In this document: positions 42,668 through 50,609 of the stretch, piece after piece | Numbering within the stretch: position 1 is the stretch's first letter | Layout: the number at the start of each line of letters is the position of its first letter | DNA from: a virus | Strand: one strand, 5' to 3' | Length of the DNA stretch: 64,000 bases | IMG/VR virus record: IMGVR_UViG_3300047198_000026 | Location: 38,593 to 102,592 of that record | Translations under genes and position numbers: made by a program | The notes under the pieces: generated by a model | What the model saw: the letters and a program-made list of their open reading frames with translations, nothing else | The model's database searches: none | Told to the model about the DNA's origin: nothing

Positions 42668-44448
42668 ACTATCCTTGAGATTCCATCCTTGTCTCTTCTG
42701 ACAAAAATCTCATGGTCAAAGGAGCTCTTAAAGACGTCCTGATGACTAATAACAACGATCGTTCCAATCTCTTTCTTCATATCCTTAAGAAGGTCAAGTA
42801 AATCCTCCTGCCCACTCTTATCAATCGATATGTCCAAAACCTCATCCAGTAAGAGAAAGTCAAACGCGTTTACCCCAAGATCCAAGGCCCACCGGCGAAT
42901 GGCAAAGAGCATTACTGCATTTATCCTTGCCCTCTGGCCATCTGACAATCCCCAGTAGTTCACCTTCTGATCGTCCATTTTAATAACAATCTCAATCTCC
43001 TCCCTAAAGGCGCCACTCTTTAATTCCTTTTGGGGGGCAATCTCTAAGGAGAGTCTCTCTGATGTAATTTTAGAGAGATACATATTGGCCAGAAATTGTA
43101 AACGTCCAAAGGCCTTCTCAATGATAAAGGACACTACCCCAGCTTTACTGAATACCCACTTTAGGTAGGAAAAGAGATCAATGTCCTTGGCCACCTGGAC
43201 CTTTCTGGCCTCTAGCATTTGCTGTGAGTTGCCCATTTGTTGGAGGTCCTCCTGCTGTTGTAGGAGGAGTTTATCATAGGGAGATACCTTGGCTTGTTCG
43301 TCAGCAATCTGTTTATTAATGGACTGGATACGCTCTTGAGATGATTTGACGTCCATCTCATACTTCAGCTCCTCCATCTCAATAGACTTGAGCTGCTGTT
43401 GGAGACTAAAGAGGGTATTGGTCATTTCTGTAGCCTTGGCTATTCTATCCCTCTGGGATTTAAGCTCCCTATCATACTTGTTAATCATTCTCTTCCAAGA
43501 ATCCAGTTGGGACTGCATAGCAGCTTTTCCCTGTTGTAGGGGCACACACTGGGAACAATCCTCTATGGGGCCTTTACCCTGCATCAGGTTGAACATATTG
43601 TCATGCTGATTCATCAGGACAGCCCGATCGGCGGACACCATGGCTATTCGCTCATTGGCCTCAGTAATGGTGGGTCCACATTGGGATTCCAAAACAGTGA
43701 CTTGGTTCTTAATATTCTGTTTGACAACGCCAGAGGGAGGACTCCCTGTTATTGATGTATCTCTTCCGTCTTCCAACCCTTTGATCTTGAGGGCTTTGGC
43801 TTCGTCGAACTCATCTTGAGCTTTTCTGTAGGTTGACGCTCTTTCAATCCCTTTCTGGATTTCAGATTTGATTGTTGCCAATCGTCTTTCAATATCGCCG
43901 TATTCGAGGTCGAGGGTGTCGTGGTTTTTACCTGCTTTCTTGTAGGCCTCGTCGATCTTGTCAAGGTTGAGGATACCTTTGAAGAGTTCCTTCTTACTGG
44001 TGTCAGTGGAAGCACCGAGAAACTGAACCTGCCCCTGAGAGAAGGCGGTTGACCTAACAAAGGTGAAGTAATCACTTCTAAAGGTGCTTTCAATGATTCT
44101 CTGAACATCAGTCTTGTTACCAAGTTGTGAAACGCCTCCAATTGAAAAAGCAAGGTTTCGCGGTCCTCGTTCGATAATGTAATCTGTTTTTCCATCAGTT
44201 ACCTCCAATTTAACGTAACAACTGTCTGTTCCCCATCGGACAACATCCTGACCAGTTAGTCCTTTGGTGGTCTTGTTGAAAAGGGCCCAGCAGATGGCTG
44301 AAACAATACTGCTCTTCCCTGACCCATTACTATCCCCATTCTTGTCATTGAATCCAGAAATGAAGTACAGCCCGGGCTTTGAGAAATCGATCGTGGCCTC
44401 CTTGAAAGATAGGAAGTCTTTGATAACAAGGGATTTTAGGTGGAACAT
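42664..44448 (-). CDS. SbcC/Rad50-like recombination ATPase (T4 gp46 type)
   Basis: A 594-residue SMC-like ATPase. The N-terminal half has GDSNGSGKSS (Walker A); about residue 297 is the CSQC zinc hook between long coiled coils; the C-terminus has WGLSDGQRARINAV (signature), FLLLDEVLDI (Walker B) and VVISHQ. With the SbcD-like gene directly upstream (13-base overlap), it forms the nuclease complex that processes DNA ends, as T4 gp46/47 do in recombination-dependent replication. Shorter than bacterial SbcC and near the gp46 size. Confidence 0.93.
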   Translation of the reverse strand: MFHLKSLVIKDFLSFKEATIDFSKPGLYFISGFNDKNGDSNGSGKSSIVSAICWALFNKTTKGLTGQDVVRWGTDSCYVKLEVTDGKTDYIIERGPRNLAFSIGGVSQLGNKTDVQRIIESTFRSDYFTFVRSTAFSQGQVQFLGASTDTSKKELFKGILNLDKIDEAYKKAGKNHDTLDLEYGDIERRLATIKSEIQKGIERASTYRKAQDEFDEAKALKIKGLEDGRDTSITGSPPSGVVKQNIKNQVTVLESQCGPTITEANERIAMVSADRAVLMNQHDNMFNLMQGKGPIEDCSQCVPLQQGKAAMQSQLDSWKRMINKYDRELKSQRDRIAKATEMTNTLFSLQQQLKSIEMEELKYEMDVKSSQERIQSINKQIADEQAKVSPYDKLLLQQQEDLQQMGNSQQMLEARKVQVAKDIDLFSYLKWVFSKAGVVSFIIEKAFGRLQFLANMYLSKITSERLSLEIAPQKELKSGAFREEIEIVIKMDDQKVNYWGLSDGQRARINAVMLFAIRRWALDLGVNAFDFLLLDEVLDISIDKSGQEDLLDLLKDMKKEIGTIVVISHQDVFKSSFDHEIFVRRDKDGISRIV

Positions 44449-45416
44449 AACAACTCCTTGGCTACCTTAATAGCCTCATCTTTGTCAATAATGGTGTTAG
44501 ATTCTTTAATAAAATTTTCTACTGTAACCTCAATGGGTTCCGTTGTCTTCTGCTCGAGACGCACGGGCTCTTCGGCCAATTCGTATTTGACTGTGACATT
44601 GGGTCCAAAGTCAGGTAACACAATTCCCCTCTCCTTTACTACAACTTGGAAATAGGCCCTTGGAGAGTCTTGTATATTCTCTAACATAATATCACAGTCT
44701 TCCTGACTTCCCACTAAGGGAAGTGTCCTGAACTGGGGAGAGTCAATAGGAACAAATTTCATCATAAAGGAATCCTTCAACAGATAGACCCCTTTGTCCT
44801 CTCCAGCATCCCCATGGTTATTCTGCATTACTGATCCAAGATACATAGCAGAACCCCACATCTGCCTCTTATGGATATGCCCTAGAAGTGACATGGTATA
44901 CGTTTGAAAAGACGATACGGCGACTCCCTCAGTTAGGGAGAACCCCAGCCCTGTTTTGGCCCCCATCACTGGCACATGCCCTAAAAGCAGATCGGCTTTG
45001 ATAGGTGGTAAAGGTTGTCCCCAAGGCACCATTACCACACGGTAGCTATCAAATACCACTTCTTTTACAGTGTCTACTACCGCAACTCCACTCATAGACT
45101 TAAACGGCTCGAAGAGGTTAATCCCCCTATGGATATCATGGTTCCCCACGATTAGCCAAACACACTTGGTGTGTTGTCTCAATTTGTCTACAATCCTGTA
45201 GGCTGCATCATAGATAACCTTGGGGAGGGTCTCTCCTAACTGATTGAACAGATCTCCCATGAAGACAATCCTGTCAGCCTGATACTCGTCTGCGACCTCA
45301 CAGACCTTATCTATGACCTTTTCTTGCTCTGCTAGTCTACTGTTGCGCCCATCAGGAAGGGTATAGGAATACTGTCTATATAAATCGATGTGAATATCCC
45401 CGAATAGAAGAATCAT
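44436..45416 (-). CDS. SbcD/Mre11-like nuclease (T4 gp47 type)
   Basis: A 326-residue metallophosphoesterase. The motifs appear in order: GDIHIDLY, FMGDLFN, VGNHDIH, LLGHVP and LGHIHKR. These bind two Mn ions and cut DNA ends. It overlaps the SbcC-like partner gene. GGAGAGAG precedes the ATG. Cytoplasmic, with the partner ATPase on the same transcript. Confidence 0.93.
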   Translation of the reverse strand: MILLFGDIHIDLYRQYSYTLPDGRNSRLAEQEKVIDKVCEVADEYQADRIVFMGDLFNQLGETLPKVIYDAAYRIVDKLRQHTKCVWLIVGNHDIHRGINLFEPFKSMSGVAVVDTVKEVVFDSYRVVMVPWGQPLPPIKADLLLGHVPVMGAKTGLGFSLTEGVAVSSFQTYTMSLLGHIHKRQMWGSAMYLGSVMQNNHGDAGEDKGVYLLKDSFMMKFVPIDSPQFRTLPLVGSQEDCDIMLENIQDSPRAYFQVVVKERGIVLPDFGPNVTVKYELAEEPVRLEQKTTEPIEVTVENFIKESNTIIDKDEAIKVAKELLCST

Positions 45417-45426
45417 TTCTCTCTCC

Positions 45427-45621
45427 TTATCCTGGAAACCAGGACAGATTACTCTTTCGTTTGCTGGGCACTTTTAAACTGGGTTCCTTCGTTGGCTTCA
45501 GGGGTTTAATCCCAATGTCTGGAGCCTTCATCCCAAGTTTGGGCATCTTAAAACTGGGAATCTTTAAGTCCTTTGGTTGTTTTACCTTAGGCATCCTTAA
45601 TGATAATCCTTTAGTTTTCAC
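45427..45621 (-). CDS. Lys/Pro-rich repetitive small protein
   Basis: A 64-residue, strongly basic protein made of repeated K-x-P-x-x-K-x-P phrases (KIPSFKMPKLGMKAPDIG). GTG start nine bases after AAGGAGG. The sequence looks disordered and could bind nucleic acid. The likeness to eukaryotic AHNAK repeats is probably compositional. Lies directly upstream of the SbcD-like gene. Confidence 0.6.
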   Translation of the reverse strand: MKTKGLSLRMPKVKQPKDLKIPSFKMPKLGMKAPDIGIKPLKPTKEPSLKVPSKRKSNLSWFPG

Positions 45622-45635
45622 CTTTCTTCACCTCC

Positions 45636-46049
45636 TTATACTATCTCAATAGTAACTTCCCCTTCTTTAAGGCCATCCTGTAATTTGGTCAGGAAGGCAT
45701 TAAATGCATCTCTACTGTGTTCAATGAAGTCATCATCCTCTTTGGTTCCCAAAAGCACGCAACCTTCTGTGTCCTCTGGCCGGTTGCCAATGTGAATTCG
45801 GATACCTTCGAAGCAGGGAACATTTTCTATTAAAGGCATGGCTTTCCCGAAATGAGGGGAATAAGTAATATCAATAGTGTAATTTCCCCTAGGGATACAG
45901 GTTTCCCCATAGACCTTTGCAGAGCAGCCATTGTCCTCGATCTTCCGATCCGTGTCCTCAAGGGTGTGACACTCAAACTCCCCATCTATGGAGAGGTCCC
46001 CCAAGGTGCTCCTATCTGTGAATGTATGTCTCTCAAGTTTTAATTCCAT
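45636..46049 (-). CDS. DUF5675-family protein
   Basis: A 137-residue protein with the family's landmarks: TDRSTLGDLSIDGEFECHTLED, IPRGNYTIDITYSPHFG, GIRIHIGNRPEDTEGCVLLG and SRDAFNAFLTKL. Function of the family is not established; it is frequent in phages and near lysis or tail genes. The ATG at 46049 has GGAG nine bases upstream; one three codons earlier is too close to it. Confidence 0.85.
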   Translation of the reverse strand: MELKLERHTFTDRSTLGDLSIDGEFECHTLEDTDRKIEDNGCSAKVYGETCIPRGNYTIDITYSPHFGKAMPLIENVPCFEGIRIHIGNRPEDTEGCVLLGTKEDDDFIEHSRDAFNAFLTKLQDGLKEGEVTIEIV

Positions 46050-46254
46050 CTTTCTCATCTCCTATCAAAACAGCTAAATCCTCAGATGCAACATGGAATC
46101 CGGAATCGAACCACGAGCCCCCTTCCCTAATGCAGCGTTCAGACTTTGATTGTCCCTTAAGACAAAAAACCCTATTGCCTTTCCTTCCCATGTGCCTACA
46201 CTTAGAGCACTTATCGCCAAAAAACTTCTGAGTCATTTCTACGGTAGCTTTCAT
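46033..46254 (-). CDS. Small Cys-rich protein
   Basis: A 73-residue protein with CSKCRHMGRKGNRVFC and a later C, a likely zinc knuckle. A Met at residue 7 is an alternative start. GGAGGG is 12 bases before the first ATG. Overlaps both neighbours. Belongs to the group of small Cys proteins typical of this strand. Confidence 0.6.
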   Translation of the reverse strand: MKATVEMTQKFFGDKCSKCRHMGRKGNRVFCLKGQSKSERCIREGGSWFDSGFHVASEDLAVLIGDEKDGIKT

Positions 46255-46441
46255 GGTTTCTTGTTTCCCTCCTTATGTCATCAAAGATTCGTAGTGCCCT
46301 GTCGTAGTCTAGATAGAGTTGTTCCCTCTTAAATCGATCTATTTCTTTGACCAGATCAAAGCACATCTTCCAGTTAGGACAGTTCTGGATCCCACAGAAG
46401 ATACAAAAGTCATCAAACCGCTCATTTGGACTTAGTTCCAC
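46211..46441 (-). CDS. Small Cys-rich protein with MELSPN start (GTG)
   Basis: A 76-residue protein. The GTG start is chosen because GGAGG lies seven bases upstream and translation then opens with MELSPN, the common hexapeptide. FCIFCGIQNCPNWKMC forms a CxxC-type zinc site; the rest is a basic helix (RFKREQLYLDYDR). The upstream stop lies inside the start element. Confidence 0.65.
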   Translation of the reverse strand: MELSPNERFDDFCIFCGIQNCPNWKMCFDLVKEIDRFKREQLYLDYDRALRIFDDIRRETRNHESYRRNDSEVFWR

Positions 46442-46538
46442 ACTCAGACCTCCATATACATTCCGAACAGTGGTACGTAAATCCTTGATCAATCCACAGT
46501 TGGTATTTGCACGTAACTAGATTAGGACTTAGTTCCAT
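46422..46538 (-). CDS. Very small Cys protein with MELSPN start
   Basis: A 38-residue protein: MELSPNLVTCKYQLW then YHCSECIWRSEC. GGAGG precedes the ATG, and the shared hexapeptide fixes this start rather than an upstream in-frame ATG. Stop and start codons interlock with both neighbours. Confidence 0.6.
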   Translation of the reverse strand: MELSPNLVTCKYQLWIDQGFTYHCSECIWRSECGTKSK

Positions 46539-46761
46539 CTCGCCTCCACTCTCTCCATCCATACAGGTCAAAGAAAATGTAGAATAGCCAGATGACCGCT
46601 GACCCCCAGTCAGGTCTGAGAAAGATAAAATAATAGGAGAACCCAAAAGCAGTTCCCTCCCAGACTAACCAGCAGTAGTCATTTTTCTTGATGTTCAGAA
46701 AACACCCAAAGATAGATATGGCTGAGAAAAGCCACGGCCAAATTTTAATTATCAAGTCCAT
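46522..46761 (-). CDS. Small membrane protein, PnuC-like fragment
   Basis: A 79-residue protein with two or three membrane segments (WPWLFSAISIFGCFL; GTAFGFSYYFIFL; AVIWLFYIFFDLYGW). FDLYGWREWRRD resembles the terminal YGWxxW motif of PnuC nicotinamide riboside transporters, but it is about a third of their length. May be a stand-alone miniature relative. Role unknown. Confidence 0.6.
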   Translation of the reverse strand: MDLIIKIWPWLFSAISIFGCFLNIKKNDYCWLVWEGTAFGFSYYFIFLRPDWGSAVIWLFYIFFDLYGWREWRRDGTKS

Positions 46762-46765
46762 ATTC

Positions 46766-46864
46766 TTATCCTAATACCCCAAAAACCTTTAGGGCAATTA
46801 AAAGGGTAACTGCTGTGCTCAAGATAGCAGCTAGAGTTCTGATGAGTTCAAGTCTCTTTTTCAT
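46766..46864 (-). CDS. Tiny membrane protein (32 aa)
   Basis: MKKRLELIRTLAAIL followed by a hydrophobic stretch STAVTLLIALKVFG. AAGGAG lies seven bases before the ATG, a near-ideal site. It has the positive-inside N-terminus of a single-pass membrane miniprotein. Stop is four bases before the next start. Function unknown. Confidence 0.55.
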   Translation of the reverse strand: MKKRLELIRTLAAILSTAVTLLIALKVFGVLG

Positions 46865-46875
46865 CACTCTACTCC

Positions 46876-47172
46876 TTACGGCTTGTCGGTGGCCTTAAGC
46901 ATTTCATCCATCACTTTGGCCACTGCGTCCTCTTCAACTGGCACCTTATCACGCGCCATCTTGGCCATATGACCAATAAAGGCAGTGAATAGGATGAAAG
47001 CAGGAATCAACTGTAAGAGGATAATAAATGCTCCTACACAGATGAATATCCACAAGGATACTCCTGCCTTGGATACATCAATACTTCTGGCAAACAGGAT
47101 GTCAACGCCCAGAAGTAGACCAATAACCACTCCCACAATCACGTCTACAAATCTCCTAAGTAACGGGCTCAT
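46876..47172 (-). CDS. Two-segment membrane protein
   Basis: A 98-residue protein with two long hydrophobic segments (FVDVIVGVVIGLLLGVDILF; LWIFICVGAFIILLQLI) and an acidic C-terminus. GGAGGG is upstream. ATGA-type overlap with the gene upstream. Could be a holin or antiholin by topology, but other candidates exist in the window. Confidence 0.6.
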   Translation of the reverse strand: MSPLLRRFVDVIVGVVIGLLLGVDILFARSIDVSKAGVSLWIFICVGAFIILLQLIPAFILFTAFIGHMAKMARDKVPVEEDAVAKVMDEMLKATDKP

Positions 47173-47378
47173 TTTGTCCCTCCTTTGATCTTTGCCATAG
47201 ATTTGCTACGGCTAGCTCTGTTTATCATACAGCCTATGTAGCCTCCTCTGTGAATGAAGAAGCACTTTATGTCATGTGCCTCACCACAGGCATTACACAT
47301 CCGCATCCTGGATTTTTTTGGTTGGATCGTATAGCAATTTGACCAGTCGGTATCCCAGTTAGTTTGTACTGTTTTCAT
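47169..47378 (-). CDS. Small zinc-motif protein
   Basis: A 69-residue protein with MCNACGEAHDIKCFF and a later C, fitting a C-x2-C/H zinc site, and a basic C-terminus (RASRSKSMAKIKGGTK). Directly after the recA-like gene. Function unknown; possibly nucleic-acid-binding. Confidence 0.65.
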   Translation of the reverse strand: MKTVQTNWDTDWSNCYTIQPKKSRMRMCNACGEAHDIKCFFIHRGGYIGCMINRASRSKSMAKIKGGTK

Positions 47379-47385
47379 TTTCTCC

Positions 47386-48393
47386 TCACACCTTAAAATA
47401 TGGCAGGGCCCACTTGGAGTCCTCTAAAACCTCTGGGTGTTCTGCCACTATAACCTCAATGTTATTCTCATAGAAGTTGTTGCCCTGGTAAGTCCACATC
47501 CCATTTTCAATCTGCTCTACAATTCCCAAGTCTTTCATCATAGGAACAAGGCCACTTTCTTTGCTAACCCCCTTACTCCAATACATATCCATCGTACATT
47601 CTCCAAACGGAGGAGTTAGACTGTTCTTAGTGCACTTGCAGGTTAGTGTCACCCCAATAGGTCTTTCCTTACCTTTCAGGGTAATCTTCTTTGGCTTTCC
47701 CATTTCCACCCTAACAGAAGCCTGAAAGAAAACCCCCTTGCCCCCTGTAGTGGTATAGGGCGTCTGGAAGGGATTGGGGTTAGCAATAATGTGGTTCGAA
47801 ACGAGGAAGATGGCTTCGGTATCCCTTATTCGCGTTCTTGCTGCTCGCATTAGGGCTTTAATCCTCTTGGCCCTTCTACCCATATCCTCTGTCTTGCCCA
47901 TTGTCTTCATCTCATCGAGAGTGGACAGGATGGCCAAGCTGTCAAGGCACATGAGGACCCTAGGTATGGGTTTCATCTCCAGAACTCCATCTAGAACCCT
48001 TCCCAGTGAGGTGGCAAACTCCTCAATAGTCTCAGGAACATTCCTTATAACTGAGGTGGGATCTACCCCATGCAGTTTGGCAAAGCCAGCATCCCATCGG
48101 CCCTCGGCATCAAACACAATCACCTGACCTCCCAGCGCCTGCATTGCAGCACAGGCCTTAAGAATCAGTAGTGTCTTGCCTGTACTTGGATCTCCAAACA
48201 GTTCTGAGATCATGCCTCCAGGCCAGCCTTTCTTTGGATCTCCAGACACAATATAGTTTAGGGCGTAATTACCTGTATCTAAAAACCAGGAAGGACCCAT
48301 CTCCCCCTCATTATTCGAGTCCAGATAACCCCGTAGTTGGTCTACCGTTTCCTGTAAGGATGGGGAATCCTTTACCTCTTTCTTTTTTACCAT
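47386..48393 (-). CDS. RecA-family recombinase
   Basis: A 335-residue strand-exchange ATPase. GDPSTGKT at residues 67-74 is Walker A; RVLMCLDSLA is Walker B; FLVSNHII is the switch region; TTGGKGVFFQASVRV precedes the C-terminal domain. It lacks an N-terminal helical domain of full RecA length, like many phage recombinases. AGGAGG precedes the ATG. Works with the gp32-like SSB and the UvsY-like mediator on this strand. Confidence 0.92.
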   Translation of the reverse strand: MVKKKEVKDSPSLQETVDQLRGYLDSNNEGEMGPSWFLDTGNYALNYIVSGDPKKGWPGGMISELFGDPSTGKTLLILKACAAMQALGGQVIVFDAEGRWDAGFAKLHGVDPTSVIRNVPETIEEFATSLGRVLDGVLEMKPIPRVLMCLDSLAILSTLDEMKTMGKTEDMGRRAKRIKALMRAARTRIRDTEAIFLVSNHIIANPNPFQTPYTTTGGKGVFFQASVRVEMGKPKKITLKGKERPIGVTLTCKCTKNSLTPPFGECTMDMYWSKGVSKESGLVPMMKDLGIVEQIENGMWTYQGNNFYENNIEVIVAEHPEVLEDSKWALPYFKV

Positions 48394-48661
48394 CAGCTTC
48401 CTCCTTCAATAGATATCCCCTATGAGCACAGGCAGTTAAAAAGATTCCTATATGACAAGTCTGTGAATACTCGTGCTCTAAAGGACATCCTCTGGGCCAG
48501 TGCTTTGTTTTTCTTGCCCTAGCTGGACAACTAATACAGGCGCATCCTGACTGTAAGTTATGGCATAAGTCATGAGGTTTTACCACCAAGGATCCCAAGA
48601 TGTCCTTCATTACTGTTAGACTGGGTACCGGTATCGCCTCTTTTTTCTTGAATGGACACAT
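48311..48661 (-). CDS. Cys-rich protein overlapping recA start (uncertain)
   Basis: A 116-residue frame whose middle (SGCACISCPARARK, RGCPLEH, CHIGIFLTACAHRGYL) has the regular cysteine spacing of a zinc protein. The last 27 residues are read from the start of the recA gene and look like shadow. GAGG lies 13 bases before the ATG. Either a real gene with a long overlap, or one that ends in a recent stop loss. Confidence 0.45.
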   Translation of the reverse strand: MCPFKKKEAIPVPSLTVMKDILGSLVVKPHDLCHNLQSGCACISCPARARKTKHWPRGCPLEHEYSQTCHIGIFLTACAHRGYLLKEEADGKKERGKGFPILTGNGRPTTGLSGLE

Positions 48662-49005
48662 GCGTATTTTCTAGCCTCCTCTGGCATAAATTCTAATAGA
48701 TGTTGAAGAGCGAGTGGTCTATGCTCTTTTAGCCATATAAATACTCGTAATGGATTTTGATGTGCAGATCTACCAATATAAAATTTATGATGCCCTGCAC
48801 ATAAGGCAATCCCATTATCAATGTCATATCGTAAGGGTTCAAACCTTTTGTCTATGACGTGGTGTGCCTGTACGTACTTTGTTGCCGGGCACCATTCGCA
48901 CTTCCCGTCTGCACGTGCTCGCACGTCTTTTGACCATGCAGCCAACCTCTTTCTTCTTTCCGTTTTTTCCGGATTTCTTTTTCTCATATGTGTACCGTGC
49001 CTCAT
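48616..49005 (-). CDS. HNH endonuclease
   Basis: A 129-residue HNH protein: CEWCPATKYVQAHHVIDKR, then YDIDNGIALCAGHHKFYIG, the standard His-Asn-His with a CxxC zinc pair. AGGA lies eight bases before this ATG; a later in-frame ATG is possible. The first 165 bases overlap the upstream gene in another frame. HNH genes of this form include homing and packaging nucleases; no terminase is nearby. Confidence 0.85.
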   Translation of the reverse strand: MRHGTHMRKRNPEKTERRKRLAAWSKDVRARADGKCEWCPATKYVQAHHVIDKRFEPLRYDIDNGIALCAGHHKFYIGRSAHQNPLRVFIWLKEHRPLALQHLLEFMPEEARKYACVHSRKKRRYRYPV

Positions 49006-49324
49006 TAACAAATTCCTGGAAGATGTCAGGATTTGACATCATCACCTGAAATAGTCCTGCCTCTAATGTTTGTATCTTTTGATGAGGAAGTCTTAGGTCG
49101 TACCGCTTGTTGATGGACTCCAAAAATTCGTGCAACAAGGTCGTCAATAAGTCCCTCGGTTTCAGGGAGTATTCTAGTTGGATCTCGTTTTGGTAATGCC
49201 AGATGGCCCCTAAACTTGACTCTCTTCCCAGTAACTCTGGGTCGAAGTGTAGCGTGTGGGGTACTGACACCAAGTCCACTATCTTCCCCTCCCACTTTTC
49301 CCGTAAGTCCTTGGTAGGCTTCAC
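48839..49324 (-). CDS. HExxE metalloprotease-fold relative
   Basis: A 161-residue protein. LTTLLHEFLESINKRYDL keeps the HE helix but has Glu where the second His is expected, with a downstream HQKIQTLEAGLFQVM segment typical of phage relatives that read H-E-x-x-E. It is related to the HEVLH gene at 41944. The GTG start follows AGGAGG by four bases. The last 50 residues overlap the HNH gene and are basic, so the real end or a frameshift should be questioned. Confidence 0.6.
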   Translation of the reverse strand: MKPTKDLREKWEGKIVDLVSVPHTLHFDPELLGRESSLGAIWHYQNEIQLEYSLKPRDLLTTLLHEFLESINKRYDLRLPHQKIQTLEAGLFQVMMSNPDIFQEFVNEARYTYEKKKSGKNGKKKEVGCMVKRRASTCRREVRMVPGNKVRTGTPRHRQKV

Positions 49325-49412
49325 ATGTCCTCCTTTTCTTTCCACATTTTTCTTTCTCACAGACACTGGTATGCATTCTTTGTTGTCGCTTCTTACACCA
49401 GATGTAGCTCAT
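49026..49412 (-). CDS. Cys-motif frame overlapping the HExxE gene (uncertain)
   Basis: The first 36 residues (MSYIWCKKRQQRMHTSVC, then KCGKKRRTC) look like a real small zinc protein, but the remaining 90 residues are read through the next gene in another frame and look like shadow. No good ribosome binding site. It may be a small gene that lost its stop, or the 5' part of a frameshifted fusion. Confidence 0.4.
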   Translation of the reverse strand: MSYIWCKKRQQRMHTSVCEKEKCGKKRRTCEAYQGLTGKVGGEDSGLGVSTPHATLRPRVTGKRVKFRGHLALPKRDPTRILPETEGLIDDLVARIFGVHQQAVRPKTSSSKDTNIRGRTISGDDVKS

Positions 49413-49413
49413 G

Positions 49414-50088
49414 TTAAATACTCGTATTTGAATGCCGTTTGAACTTGTAGACCTTTAGGTAGAGAGCTTTTAGGTCTTTAACATCCTTCTCACAATGGTC
49501 CATGATATAGGATAGGGCGGTTTTATCTCCTTGGATGGCCCGAATCCAGTATGTGGCAAACCAGTTAGTCTTCATTGAAGCTCCCACAAGAAACCTTGAG
49601 GCATTAACCAAGCGATTGCTACTTAAGGCAAACTTATATTTGATGATGGGCCAAACGTCCTCCATAGCACATTCCCCATATCCTGGAAAGTCTAGATCCT
49701 GTGAGACAGCTCGACTTCTTAAAAATGGGATATCAAACTTTCCATCTGACGAATAGAATCCGATCAGCCTGTCATATTCCCTGACATCCCGACAGAAATC
49801 TTTCATCACCCCATAGTCAGGTTGGTGCTTCTTATCATAGAGCTCCCCTTTCGAAACTATCCTAGAGGTGATCTTCTCTGTATTCAAATCAAGAAGTGCA
49901 TAGCATATCACCACCCCAAAGTCAGCTTTCAAGTTGGACGCCTCTATATCTACGATAGCCGTGCGTTCCATACTTGGGTTTTCTCGTACATAACAATTTG
50001 GGTGTTGGAGATACTGTATCCCATGAGCATGGCAGCGATGGGCTGACATCCACACTATTTCTACCTTCTTTAAGCGCGCAATGTTCAT
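49414..50088 (-). CDS. DEDD-type 3'-5' exonuclease
   Basis: A 224-residue RNase H-fold exonuclease. IVDIEASNL has the first D-x-E; FYSSDGKFDIPFL is the ExoII motif; YIMDHCEKDVKDL is the ExoIII region. The first 40 residues, with CHAHG and HPNC, may add a zinc site. GAGGAG is eight bases before the ATG. Separate from the polymerase's own exonuclease; likely for DNA trimming or recombination. Confidence 0.82.
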   Translation of the reverse strand: MNIARLKKVEIVWMSAHRCHAHGIQYLQHPNCYVRENPSMERTAIVDIEASNLKADFGVVICYALLDLNTEKITSRIVSKGELYDKKHQPDYGVMKDFCRDVREYDRLIGFYSSDGKFDIPFLRSRAVSQDLDFPGYGECAMEDVWPIIKYKFALSSNRLVNASRFLVGASMKTNWFATYWIRAIQGDKTALSYIMDHCEKDVKDLKALYLKVYKFKRHSNTSI

Positions 50089-50270
50089 TAGATTAACTCC
50101 TCTATAAACGTGACCTTTTTGGTTTTGATTTCCTTAAGTTCATAGATGCCAACCTTCTTGTCACTCTCAATGTTTTCCATCCTCTCATTGGCTAACAAGA
50201 ACCTCTCGTCTTTCTCCCCTTCCCAGTTGACATAAATTGTCTTTGGAAATTCCTTTTTAGATATGCTCAT
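50088..50270 (-). CDS. Small hypothetical protein
   Basis: A 60-residue protein starting MSISKKEF, a variant of the shared N-terminal motif. GGAGGAAGAG precedes this ATG, so the in-frame GTG 54 bases earlier is rejected. Strand-rich acidic protein (TIYVNWEGEKDERFLL). The 111 bases upstream contain no other supportable gene. Confidence 0.65.
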   Translation of the reverse strand: MSISKKEFPKTIYVNWEGEKDERFLLANERMENIESDKKVGIYELKEIKTKKVTFIEELI

Positions 50271-50381
50271 AACTCTTCCTCCTTTCATTCTCATATTGTG
50301 ATTGCTTTTCTCTCGTCCATCCACTACTAAAATGTGTCACAGACCATCAACCTCCATTTATATTTTCCCCTTACCCACTCC

Positions 50382-50609
50382 TCAGCTTTCGCCTACATCC
50401 TTTGGTTTAAAACTTCCACAACACCCATCATTCTCTTCCATATAACCAAAATGGTACCTAACCCGATCCCACTCCTGAAAGTGCTCAACAGTTCCCGTCC
50501 GGAGCGTTGTATGCAGTTTAGCTCCACACATAGGGAGAGTATGATAAATTCCAACAAAGTGCCTACATTCCTTACAAGATGTTACGGTCTCATTCTTACT
50601 TATTTCCAT
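50382..50609 (-). CDS. Small Cys-rich protein with MEISKN start
   Basis: A 75-residue protein: MEISKNETVTSCKECRHF, then MCG and GCCGSF, a probable zinc-binding fold with C-x2-C and CC. It begins on the last base of the SSB gene stop. It shares hexapeptide and first Cys spacing with the start of the DNA polymerase and other small genes on this strand. Confidence 0.7.
   Translation of the reverse strand: MEISKNETVTSCKECRHFVGIYHTLPMCGAKLHTTLRTGTVEHFQEWDRVRYHFGYMEENDGCCGSFKPKDVGES

Noticed and set aside
48311-48393. C-terminal extension of the Cys-rich frame into recA as a functional domain.
   Set aside because: Its residues look like a shadow of the recA start, with no conserved feature.
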